15,893 nt of DNA from a bacterium (GTDB lineage: Bacteria > Chloroflexota > Chloroflexia > Thermomicrobiales > UBA6265). The position numbers and the translations under genes were made by a program. Positions 6,282 through 11,889 of this stretch are shown here, piece by piece. Position 1 is the first letter of the stretch; each line of letters begins with the position of its first letter. The DNA lies in contig JAPOLF010000019.1 of the NCBI GenBank assembly GCA_029977305.1, positions 1-15,893 on the forward strand. The letters run 5' to 3'. The notes below the pieces were generated by a model. It ran no database searches. It saw only the letters and a list, made by a program, of their open reading frames with translations, and was not told where the DNA came from.

Positions 6282-8396
6282 ATGGAAATCCCCCACGACT
6301 ACGCGGAGCGCGTTTATGCCGGGGTCCTCGGCAAGATCATCGGGGTCTATCTCGGCCGCCCGATCGAGGGATGGAGCTACGAGGAGATCACCCAGCGTTT
6401 CGGCGAGATGGATCGCTACGTGCACAAACACGTTGGCATGCCGCTCGTCGTCACCGATGACGACATCTCCGGCACCTTCACCTTCCTGCGCGCGATGCCC
6501 GACCGCGGCAACTCGCTCCGGCTCACCCCGAAGCAGATCGGTCAGAGCTGGCTCAACTACCTGATCGAGGAGAAGACGATCCTCTGGTGGGGCGGCATCG
6601 GCAACTCCACCGAGCACACCGCCTACGTGCGCCTCAAGGACGGCGTCCCCGCCCCGATGAGCGGCTCCGAGAAACTCAACGGCAAGCTCATCGCCGAGCA
6701 GATCGGGGCGCAGATCTTCATCGACGGCTGGGGCATGATCTTCCCGAATGACCCCGAGCAGGCGGTCGATTTCGCGCGCCGTGCCGGCAGCGTCAGCCAC
6801 GACGGCGAGGCGATCTACGGGGCGCAGGTCGTCGCGGCGATGGAGGCCGCAGCCTTCGGCGAATCCGACCTCAACACCCTGCTCGACACCGCCGTCCGCT
6901 TCATCCCGCGCTCGTCGGTCATCTACCGCCTCATCCACGACATCCGCGAATGGCACGCCAAGGAGAAGGACTGGCGCAAGACCCGCAAGAAGATCGTCGC
7001 CACCTACGGCTACGACAAGTACGGCGGCAACTGCCACATGGTGCCGAACCACGCGCTGATCATCCACTCCCTGCTCCACGGCGACGACGACTTCTCGAAG
7101 AGCCAACTCATTGTCAATACCGCCGGCTGGGACACCGATTGCAACGCCGGCAACGTCGGCTGCATCATGGGGATCAAGAACGGCCTCGCCGGCATCGATC
7201 GCATGCGCTACGACTGGCGCGGCCCGGTGGCAGATCGCATGTACCTCGCCTCGGGTGAGGGCGGCCGTGCCATCACCGATGCCGTCACCGAGACCTACCA
7301 CGTCGTCAACATCGCCCATGCCATCGCCAAGCAACCTGCGGCCGCACCGAAGGGGGGAGCCCGCTTCCACTTCTCGCTGCCCGGGTCGGTGCAGGGGTTC
7401 GAGGCATCCGGCAAGGGCGCCTCGGTGCGCAACGCCTACCTCCCCGGCAGCCGTGAGACGCGCGCTCTCGCCATCACCTCTGCTGGCAAGGCTCGCGCCC
7501 TCACCCCCACCTTCGTGCCGGAAGAAGCGATCCACATGAAGGGCTACACGCTGCTCGCCTGCCCGACCCTGTACTCGGGGCAGAAGATCACCGCTCGGGT
7601 GGTCGCCGATCCGAAGAACACCCGCAAGACCACCGTCACCCTGATGCTGCAGGTCTACGACGGGAACGACCAGCTCACCGACATTGCCGGGCCGAGCGCC
7701 GTGCTCGAGGCCGGAGGCGCCAAATCCTTCAGCTGGGTCGTGCCGAATACCAAGGGGTTGGCAATCGCGGCGGTCGGGGTCGACGTGAAGGGGACCGGCA
7801 AGGTCTTTCTCGACCACCTCGGCTGGAGCGGGGCACCGAAGGTGCTGCTCGAGCGGCCGAAGTCCTCCAAGCCGGTCGCGGCACGCTCGTCCGGCGAGGC
7901 GTGGCGGACGCCGCCGATCGCGATGTGGCGCCGCGCCTGGCTCGATGGCGTTGATCAGTGGGAGTGGCGCTGGCCGCAGGCGTACCGCATCGTGCAGAAC
8001 GACGGCACCGGAATCATCTCCCAGGGCACCTCGGAGTGGGAGGACTACCGCGTCTCCGCCACCATCGAGGTGCCGCTGGCGACCGAGGCTGGTGTGGCCG
8101 CCCGTGTCGGCGGGCAGAAGCGCTGGTACGCGCTGCTCCTCTGCAACGACGGCAAGGCCCGCCTCGTGCGCGAGATGGACGGTCGCAAAACGTTGGCAGA
8201 GGTTTCGGTGAAGTGGTCGTTCGATCGCGAGCACCACGTGGAGTTGGTGGTGAAGGGCGACACCCTTGTCGGCTATCTCGATGGCCGCAAGATCCTCACC
8301 GCCACCGATCGCGGTCTTCGGGGCGGCGGAGTCGGACTGGTGGTGACCAGCGGCTGCCTCATCTGCGAAGCGGTGGCGGTGGCACCGGAGAAGTAG
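6282..8396 (+). CDS. two-module enzyme: divergent ADP-ribosylglycohydrolase domain plus C-terminal lectin/DUF1080-like domain
   Basis: The protein has 704 aa. The start ATG 6282 has a purine-rich SD ending GGGAG at 6270-6274 and lies 25 nt after the previous stop. Residues about 8-350 match the ADP-ribosylglycohydrolase fold: YAERVYAGVLGKIIGVYLG, a variant metal motif VTDDDISGTF (T58-D61, where the classical form is TDDT) and NTAGWDTDCNAGNVG with D284 and D286 as the C-terminal metal ligands. A roughly 150-200 residue linker or beta-rich region follows. From about 545 to the end there is a concanavalin-like beta-sandwich reminiscent of DUF1080/LamG (WEDYRVSATIEVPL, GVAARVG, WYALLL, VGYLDGRKILTATDRG). 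There is no signal peptide. The C-terminal module could bind a polysaccharide or glycoside. Its pairing with the shorter paralogue suggests a two-step breakdown or different anomers or aglycones. The activity is unproven. Confidence 0.8.
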   Translation: MEIPHDYAERVYAGVLGKIIGVYLGRPIEGWSYEEITQRFGEMDRYVHKHVGMPLVVTDDDISGTFTFLRAMPDRGNSLRLTPKQIGQSWLNYLIEEKTILWWGGIGNSTEHTAYVRLKDGVPAPMSGSEKLNGKLIAEQIGAQIFIDGWGMIFPNDPEQAVDFARRAGSVSHDGEAIYGAQVVAAMEAAAFGESDLNTLLDTAVRFIPRSSVIYRLIHDIREWHAKEKDWRKTRKKIVATYGYDKYGGNCHMVPNHALIIHSLLHGDDDFSKSQLIVNTAGWDTDCNAGNVGCIMGIKNGLAGIDRMRYDWRGPVADRMYLASGEGGRAITDAVTETYHVVNIAHAIAKQPAAAPKGGARFHFSLPGSVQGFEASGKGASVRNAYLPGSRETRALAITSAGKARALTPTFVPEEAIHMKGYTLLACPTLYSGQKITARVVADPKNTRKTTVTLMLQVYDGNDQLTDIAGPSAVLEAGGAKSFSWVVPNTKGLAIAAVGVDVKGTGKVFLDHLGWSGAPKVLLERPKSSKPVAARSSGEAWRTPPIAMWRRAWLDGVDQWEWRWPQAYRIVQNDGTGIISQGTSEWEDYRVSATIEVPLATEAGVAARVGGQKRWYALLLCNDGKARLVREMDGRKTLAEVSVKWSFDREHHVELVVKGDTLVGYLDGRKILTATDRGLRGGGVGLVVTSGCLICEAVAVAPEK

Positions 8397-8411
8397 TCGA
8401 TCCGAAATATG

Positions 8412-8444
8412 AAGCGACCGGTGCCCATGGGCGCCGGTCGCTTT
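8412..8444 (+). terminator. Rho-independent terminator between convergent transcripts
   Basis: AAGCGACCGG (8412-8421) pairs with CCGGTCGCTT (8434-8443). The inner part GCCC/GGGC extends the stem, and a short T-run follows (8442-8444). A-rich sequence precedes it on the + strand, so it can act in both directions. It ends the long + strand operon (stop 8396) and probably also the - strand arsR-arsM transcript (stop 8478). Confidence 0.75.
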
Positions 8445-8477
8445 GTCACTGTTGCGAATCCTGACGAACGGTGCCGT

Positions 8478-9338
8478 TTAGCGCAGTGGCTTCACCGCGC
8501 GCACAAACCCACTGATCAGCCGGCCGCCACTCGCCTCGAATCGACCATAGGCGGTCTCGTCCCACGGCTTCTCGGTCGCGACCCCGTCGCCGCCGCAGCA
8601 ATTGCCGCTGCTCACGCTCGCCGCCAGCTCACGCGGATCGTAGACGCGCGTCGTCTCGATCGCGATCTGCTCGAACCCGGCGTCGCGCAGCAGCCCGATG
8701 TACTCCTGCTCCTCCAGCGCACCGGCCACGCAGCCGATCCATGCCTCCATGTCGCTGCGCAGGTCATCCGGCAGAACCCCCTGCGACACGACATCGGACA
8801 CCGCGAAGCGACCGCCCGGCTTCAGCACGCGGAACGCCTCGCGGATCACCGGCGCCTTGTCCGCCGCGAGATTGATCACGCAGTTGGAGATGATCACATC
8901 CACCGTGTTGTCCGGCAGCGGAATGTCCTCGATCCGACCCTTGAGGAAGGTCACGTTCTCGGCACCGGCCTCGCGCTTGTTCTTCTCCGCCAACTCCAGC
9001 ATCTCATCGGTCATGTCCAGCCCGTAGGCGTGACCGGTCGGCCCCACCCGGCGTGCCGAGAGCAGCACGTCGATGCCGCCGCCCGAGCCGAGATCGAGCA
9101 CGACCTCCCCCGGATGCAGACTCGCCAATGCGACCGGATTGCCGCACCCGAGTGATGCGAGCACCGCCGCCTCCGGAAGTTCCGATTCCTCACCGGCGGA
9201 GTAGAGGAGGGAGGTCACCGGATCGAGATCCGCGCCCGCCTTGGCGCCGCCGCAGCAGGAATTGCTCGAGTTGAGCACGATCTTCGCGCGGTCCGCGTAC
9301 TTCTCCCGGACGGTCTCGGTGATGGATGACTGAGCCAT
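8478..9338 (-). CDS. arsM: arsenite S-adenosylmethionine methyltransferase
   Basis: The protein has 286 aa. The start ATG at 9338 is preceded (on its strand) by an AAAGAGG SD. A longer open frame reaches 9422 but would run through the end of arsR. The SAM-binding motif I is DLGSGGG (82-88). The three cysteines that bind As(III) in ArsM enzymes are all present: C65 in SLGCGNP, C153 in SNCVINL and C203 in WIGCVAGAL. Additional CC pairs occur near the N-terminus (C28-C29, SCCGG) and near the C-terminus (NCCGGDG). The family methylates As(III) to mono-, di- and trimethylarsenicals, so arsenic is detoxified or volatilised. The gene follows arsR after 22 nt on the same strand, which suggests arsenite-induced co-transcription. 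Confidence 0.93.
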   Translation of the reverse strand: MAQSSITETVREKYADRAKIVLNSSNSCCGGAKAGADLDPVTSLLYSAGEESELPEAAVLASLGCGNPVALASLHPGEVVLDLGSGGGIDVLLSARRVGPTGHAYGLDMTDEMLELAEKNKREAGAENVTFLKGRIEDIPLPDNTVDVIISNCVINLAADKAPVIREAFRVLKPGGRFAVSDVVSQGVLPDDLRSDMEAWIGCVAGALEEQEYIGLLRDAGFEQIAIETTRVYDPRELAASVSSGNCCGGDGVATEKPWDETAYGRFEASGGRLISGFVRAVKPLR

Positions 9339-9360
9339 GGATGACAACCTCTTTCGCTGA

Positions 9361-9756
9361 TCAGACGGAACGCGTGCGCGCGGATGCGACGCGTGGTGGG
9401 GGAGCGGCGGTCGCCGGGGCACCGAGTCGCCCCAGCACCTCCTGCACCGCCGCGATGCCGGTGCGATCGAGGGCGTAGTACATCCACACCCCTTGCCGCG
9501 TCGCGATCACCAACCCCGATTGCGTCAACGCCTTCATGTGGTGGGAGACCGTCGGCTGCGACAACCCGACATGGTCGACCACATCGCACGCGCAGAGCGG
9601 GGCGTGCTGCGCCGCCAACAGCCGCACGATCCGCAATCGCGTCGGGTCGGCCAGGGCACGCAACACCTGAACCACCTGTTCCTCCCGCGACGCGGTGAGC
9701 GCGACGGGCGGCTCGGCGGTGGTGCAGCACTCGGTTGGTCGGGTCTTCGCTGGCAT
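9361..9756 (-). CDS. arsR: ArsR/SmtB-family arsenic-responsive repressor
   Basis: The protein has 131 aa. ATG at 9756 has an AGGTGA-type SD just upstream on the - strand. The winged helix is clear: LADPTRLRIVRLL, then the classical metal-box helix APLCACDVVDHVGLSQPTVSHHM, where C55 and C57 form the CxC of ELCVCDL-type As(III) sensors. It then runs into a wing (GLVIATRQGVWMYYALD). An extra vicinal pair C10-C11 in the N-terminal tail could supply a further thiolate ligand. A proline/alanine/arginine-rich tail follows the core. As in known ars operons, As(III) binding should release the repressor and let itself and arsM be expressed. The promoter lies at about 9774-9802. Confidence 0.92.
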   Translation of the reverse strand: MPAKTRPTECCTTAEPPVALTASREEQVVQVLRALADPTRLRIVRLLAAQHAPLCACDVVDHVGLSQPTVSHHMKALTQSGLVIATRQGVWMYYALDRTGIAAVQEVLGRLGAPATAAPPPRVASARTRSV

Positions 9757-9773
9757 CGTTCACCTCATGCACA

Positions 9774-9812
9774 AGCGTACGCAAGAGATAGATAGATGTC
9801 AATCTCATCGAT
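9774..9812 (-). promoter_or_regulatory. promoter/operator region of arsR-arsM
   Basis: On the - strand a perfect -35 TTGACA (9797-9802) is followed after 17 bp by TACGCT (9774-9779), a weak -10. An AGAT-TGAC-ATCT inverted repeat straddles the -35, and the surrounding sequence contains repeated GAT/ATC triplets (9786-9812). This is a reasonable operator for an ArsR-type dimer, but no literal match to a known ars box is claimed. Confidence 0.6.
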
Positions 9813-9887
9813 GACCACCTATGCCATCAGCCGACGCCCTCGCGGGAACAGTCCGGTGATCTCCCCCGAGGCACCAGCCAAATGCCG

Positions 9888-9914
9888 TTGCTGCGGCGCG
9901 TTTTCGGCTACACT
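9888..9914 (+). promoter_or_regulatory. candidate infA promoter
   Basis: TTGCTG (9888-9893) and TACACT (9909-9914) are spaced by 15 bp, shorter than ideal, about 73 bp before the infA start. The leader between them and the gene contains a small hairpin (stem 9945-9951 with 9956-9962). The call is weak and rests on position and the TAnACT-like -10. Confidence 0.4.
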
Positions 9915-9986
9915 TCCCACGCGGTGACGCCCAGCGCACCGTGGCGTGCACGTCTGTGCGCGAGGACATTTCAGGAGGAACCCAAT

Positions 9987-10286
9987 TTGGCGAAGAAGCC
10001 CCAATACCGGAAGCCGATCAAGCCCGCCACCCCCGCCCCGGGTGAGGCGGTGGAGGAGCGCCCGCGACGCACCAATCCCGATGCCATCACCGTGGACGGG
10101 AAGATCGTGGATGCTCTCCCCAACGCGATGTTCACGGTTGAGCTCGAGAACGGCCACAAGGTCCTCAGCCACCTGGCCGGGAAGATGCGCACCAACTACA
10201 TCCGCGTTCTGCCCGGCGATCGCGTGACGGTGGAGCTCTCGCCCTACGATCTCACCCGTGGCCGGATCACCTACCGCCACCGCTAG
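9987..10286 (+). CDS. infA: translation initiation factor IF-1 with N-terminal extension
   Basis: The protein has 99 aa. The start is TTG 9987 with an excellent SD AGGAGGAA (9973-9980, 6-nt spacing); reading further upstream leaves the SD inside the gene. Residues about 31-99 are a full IF-1 S1/OB domain: AITVDGKIVDALPNAMFTVEL, ENGHKVLSHLAGKMRTNYIR and LPGDRVTVELSPYDLTRGRI, closely matching bacterial IF-1 (normally about 72 aa). IF-1 sits in the ribosomal A site during initiation and assists IF-2 and IF-3. The first 30 residues are an unusual Lys/Arg/Pro-rich tail (KKPQYRKPIKPATP). The gene stands alone rather than in a ribosomal-protein operon, so it may be the sole copy relocated or a second copy. 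A terminator-like hairpin follows at 10316. Confidence 0.95.
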   Translation: MAKKPQYRKPIKPATPAPGEAVEERPRRTNPDAITVDGKIVDALPNAMFTVELENGHKVLSHLAGKMRTNYIRVLPGDRVTVELSPYDLTRGRITYRHR

Positions 10287-10315
10287 AACGACGGCGGCCA
10301 TCCCAACACGATCTC

Positions 10316-10339
10316 AGGCGCGGCTCCGGTCGCGCCTTT
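10316..10339 (+). terminator. terminator-like hairpin after infA
   Basis: AGGCGCG (10316-10322) pairs with CGCGCCT (10331-10337) across an 8-nt loop and runs into TTT. It lies 29 nt after the infA stop. The T-run is short. Confidence 0.6.
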
Positions 10340-10351
10340 GCGTTGCCCGGC

Positions 10352-10401
10352 GGGACTTTGGTCCCGTGCATGAATCCGCGGCGGCACCCTCGGCGTAGAC
10401 C
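10352..10401 (+). promoter_or_regulatory. palindromic box and -10 element of sRNA unit 1
   Basis: GGGACTTTGGTCCC (10352-10365) is a perfect 5-4-5 inverted repeat, extended by one more C/G pair on each side (10351-10366). It is followed after 30 bp by TAGACC (10396-10401). The same arrangement occurs at two other places in the window, and the flanking ATGAATCCG, CACCCT and CGTAGACCA blocks are kept with identical spacing in unit 3. The box differs at one core position from the DosR/DevR consensus GGGAC-TWWA-GTCCC, so a NarL/FixJ-family response regulator is a plausible binder. No clear -35 is seen, which fits an activator-dependent promoter. Confidence 0.65.
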
Positions 10402-10406
10402 ATCAC

Positions 10407-10516
10407 AGACGAGCCGAACACCCTCCCGTTCCGGCCCGTCGCACAAGAGAGAGACTGAACTCCTCCCTCCCATAACCTCCCGCACGAACCCGGCCTGCTG
10501 GCCGGGTTCGTGTTTT
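10407..10516 (+). ncRNA. putative C-rich-loop sRNA, unit 1
   Basis: The predicted transcript of about 110 nt starts some 6 nt after TAGACC. A first hairpin presents ACCCTCCC (10420-10427) in the loop of a GAAC/GTTC stem, with a further CC/GG pair across a bulge. A purine-rich stretch (GAGAGAGA) follows, then C-rich single strands (TCCTCCCTCCC, 10461-10471). The RNA ends in a 13-bp perfect hairpin with TTTT. There is no convincing SD or ORF inside. The C-rich loops are complementary to GGAGG-type Shine-Dalgarno sequences, as in C-rich-loop sRNAs such as actinobacterial 6C or staphylococcal RsaE. Start and expression are inferred. Confidence 0.6.
10483..10516 (+). terminator. terminator of sRNA unit 1
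   Basis: CACGAACCCGGCC (10483-10495) pairs perfectly with GGCCGGGTTCGTG (10500-10512) around a TGCT loop, followed by TTTT (10513-10516). This is the strongest terminator in the window. Confidence 0.9.
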
Positions 10517-10547
10517 CCCCCGCAGGGGATGCCCCTGGATGCCGATG

Positions 10548-10600
10548 AGGACCAAGGTCCCGCCCCTCGGCAAACCATCCGAAATGCATCGGCGTAGATC
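10548..10600 (+). promoter_or_regulatory. palindromic box and -10 element of sRNA unit 2
   Basis: AGGACCAAGGTCCC (10548-10561) has inner arms GGACC and GGTCC. It aligns base for base with the 14-bp box of unit 1. TAGATC (10595-10600) follows after 33 bp. The box lies 32 bp after the T-run of the unit 1 terminator, so this is an independent transcription unit and not a read-through product. Confidence 0.62.
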
Positions 10601-10605
10601 AGGAC

Positions 10606-10699
10606 AAGCAAGGATCGATTCCCTCCCTCCCGATCCCGGCTCCGAAGCACCTCACTCCCTCCGCACCGAACCCGGCCCCAACGGCCGGGTTCCGTGTTT
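10606..10699 (+). ncRNA. putative C-rich-loop sRNA, unit 2
   Basis: The predicted transcript is about 95 nt. GGATCG (10612-10617) pairs with CGATCC (10631-10636) and presents ATTCCCTCCCTCC as a 13-nt loop. A second C-rich single-stranded stretch (ACCTCACTCCCTCC) follows before the terminator hairpin. The 51 nt at 10592-10642 match unit 3 (11747-11797) at 48 positions, and two of the three differences lie at the edge of the loop, so stem and C-rich core are preserved. No ORF with an SD is visible. Confidence 0.65.
10668..10699 (+). terminator. terminator of sRNA unit 2
   Basis: GAACCCGGCC (10668-10677) pairs with GGCCGGGTTC (10683-10692). Beyond a single C-C mismatch, CAC/GTG extends the stem. 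TTT follows (10697-10699). It ends 46 nt before the kinase start codon, so the kinase message must come from another promoter or from read-through. Confidence 0.82.
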
Positions 10700-10745
10700 C
10701 CCCCCGGATGCCGCGGCGCTATGCTCGTCTGCGAGGAGCCACGCC

Positions 10746-11687
10746 ATGGACGTCACCGGCATCGGCCACGCCTGCATCGACACCATCGGCCTCGTGCCCC
10801 ACCTCCCCGCGTTGGATGAGGTGCTGGTGATGGATGCCACCACCCGCCAAGGCGGCGGACCGGTGGCGCAGGCGCTCGTCACCCTGCAGCGCCTCGGCAA
10901 GAAAACCGCTTTCCATGCCCGCCTCGGTGATGACACCATCGCGCAGGAGATTCGCACCGGCCTTGAGGCTGAGGGCGTCGATTGCACCCACCTGCTGCGC
11001 GATCCCGGCCACGTCAGCAACACCAGCATCATCCTCGTCGACCGTGCCACCGGGAAGCGCTCCATCTGTGCCCACCGCGGGGACTACCATCCCATCGCCC
11101 CTGCCGATCTCGATCTCGACGCCCTCTGCGCCGCCCCCATCCTCCACCTCGATGGTCACGCCCCCGAGGCCGCCCTCCACGCCGCCCGCGAGGCGCGCTG
11201 CCGGGGCCGCATCGTCAGCATGGATGCCGGCCATGCCCGCGACGATCTCATCCCGCTCGCTGCCGCAGCCACCCTGCTCATCGCCTCGGAGAAGTTCGCG
11301 ATGTTCGCCACCGGGACCGGGGACGAGACCGCATGGGGACCTACCCTGCGCGCGATGGGCCCCTCCACCGTCGTCGTCACCCGTGGTGAGCGCGGCAGCC
11401 TGACCTGGACCGCCGATGACCACTTCGTCACCCCGGCCTTCCCTGTGGACGTCGTCGACACCACCGGCGCCGGGGACGTCTTCCACGGTGGCTACCTTTA
11501 CGCCGTGCTTGAAGGGCGATCCCCGCGCGAGTGCGCCACCATCGCCTCCGCGGTCGCTGCGATGAAGTGCCGATCGCTTGGCGGCCGGGCGGGCATCCCC
11601 ATGCTTCCTGCGCTCAGTCGCTTCCTCGGCGATCACGGATTCACTCTCGAGCGCCCGCCATGCGGGGATTTCTGCGGTGACGAGTGA
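10746..11687 (+). CDS. PfkB-family carbohydrate kinase (ribokinase-like)
   Basis: The protein has 313 aa, normal for the family. ATG 10746 has SD GAGGAG at 10733-10738 with 7-nt spacing; the open frame extends upstream to 10539, but that region is the sRNA unit. The N-terminal sugar-binding part shows VTGIGHACIDTIGLVP and TRQGGGPVAQALVTLQRLG, the PfkB signature-1 area. The C-terminal signature DTTGAGDVFHGGYLYAV contains the anion hole GAGD with D244 as the catalytic base. PfkB kinases phosphorylate a sugar or nucleoside hydroxyl with ATP. The substrate is not evident; ribose or a ribosyl product of the ADP-ribosylglycohydrolase operon is an attractive but unproven guess. The gene is flanked on both sides by the sRNA-like units. 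Confidence 0.88.
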   Translation: MDVTGIGHACIDTIGLVPHLPALDEVLVMDATTRQGGGPVAQALVTLQRLGKKTAFHARLGDDTIAQEIRTGLEAEGVDCTHLLRDPGHVSNTSIILVDRATGKRSICAHRGDYHPIAPADLDLDALCAAPILHLDGHAPEAALHAAREARCRGRIVSMDAGHARDDLIPLAAAATLLIASEKFAMFATGTGDETAWGPTLRAMGPSTVVVTRGERGSLTWTADDHFVTPAFPVDVVDTTGAGDVFHGGYLYAVLEGRSPRECATIASAVAAMKCRSLGGRAGIPMLPALSRFLGDHGFTLERPPCGDFCGDE

Positions 11688-11703
11688 TGTTCGTGCGCCC
11701 ACC

Positions 11704-11755
11704 GGTACCAAAGTACCTGTCCGATGAATCCGACCGGACACCCTTTGCGTAGACC
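11704..11755 (+). promoter_or_regulatory. palindromic box and -10 element of sRNA unit 3
   Basis: GGTACCAAAGTACC (11704-11717) is a perfect 5-4-5 inverted repeat. TAGACC (11750-11755) follows after 32 bp. The arms differ from those of unit 1 at the third base and its partner (G to T, with C to A on the other side). This compensatory change keeps the dyad, suggesting selection on the palindrome. The box begins 16 nt after the kinase stop codon. Confidence 0.62.
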
Positions 11756-11760
11756 AGGAC

Positions 11761-11868
11761 AAGCAAGGATCGAAACCCTCCCTCCCGATCCCGGCTCTCG
11801 GAAGAACCTGATTCCCCACATCTCCCCCCCCCAAGCAGCGACCCGGCCGAAAGGCCGGGTCGGTGTTT
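11761..11868 (+). ncRNA. putative C-rich-loop sRNA, unit 3
   Basis: The predicted transcript is about 108 nt. GGATCG (11767-11772) pairs with CGATCC (11786-11791) and presents AAACCCTCCCTCC as loop. A run of nine or more C residues (TCTCCCCCCCCC area, 11821-11832) is the second C-rich element. A GAAA-capped terminator hairpin closes the unit. It is 48/51 identical to unit 2 in the 5' part, while the 3' linker has diverged freely. This is the pattern expected if the hairpin loop is the functional seed. Confidence 0.63.
11840..11868 (+). terminator. terminator of sRNA unit 3
   Basis: GACCCGGCC (11840-11848) pairs with GGCCGGGTC (11853-11861) around a GAAA tetraloop. A short T-rich tail (TGTTT) follows. 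It lies 21 nt from the end of the convergent cupin gene and may serve both strands. Confidence 0.75.
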
Positions 11869-11889
11869 GTGCGAGATCCGCTAGACCGC

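Noticed and set aside
6183..8237. 684-codon open frame on the - strand opposite the second ADP-ribosylglycohydrolase-type gene
   Set aside because: Same artefact of third-position GC; the + strand frame has family motifs and an SD.
10539..10745. N-terminal extension of the PfkB kinase frame up to 10539
   Set aside because: The family starts at VTGIGHACIDT, and a good SD sits before ATG 10746; the extension covers the terminator and C-rich loop of sRNA unit 2.
10352..11868. The three repeated units as a CRISPR array, riboswitch tandem or insertion element
   Set aside because: Repeats are too long, irregularly spaced and imperfect for CRISPR; there are no terminal inverted repeats or transposase; each unit has its own terminator and two of three are not followed by a gene on the same strand that a riboswitch could control.
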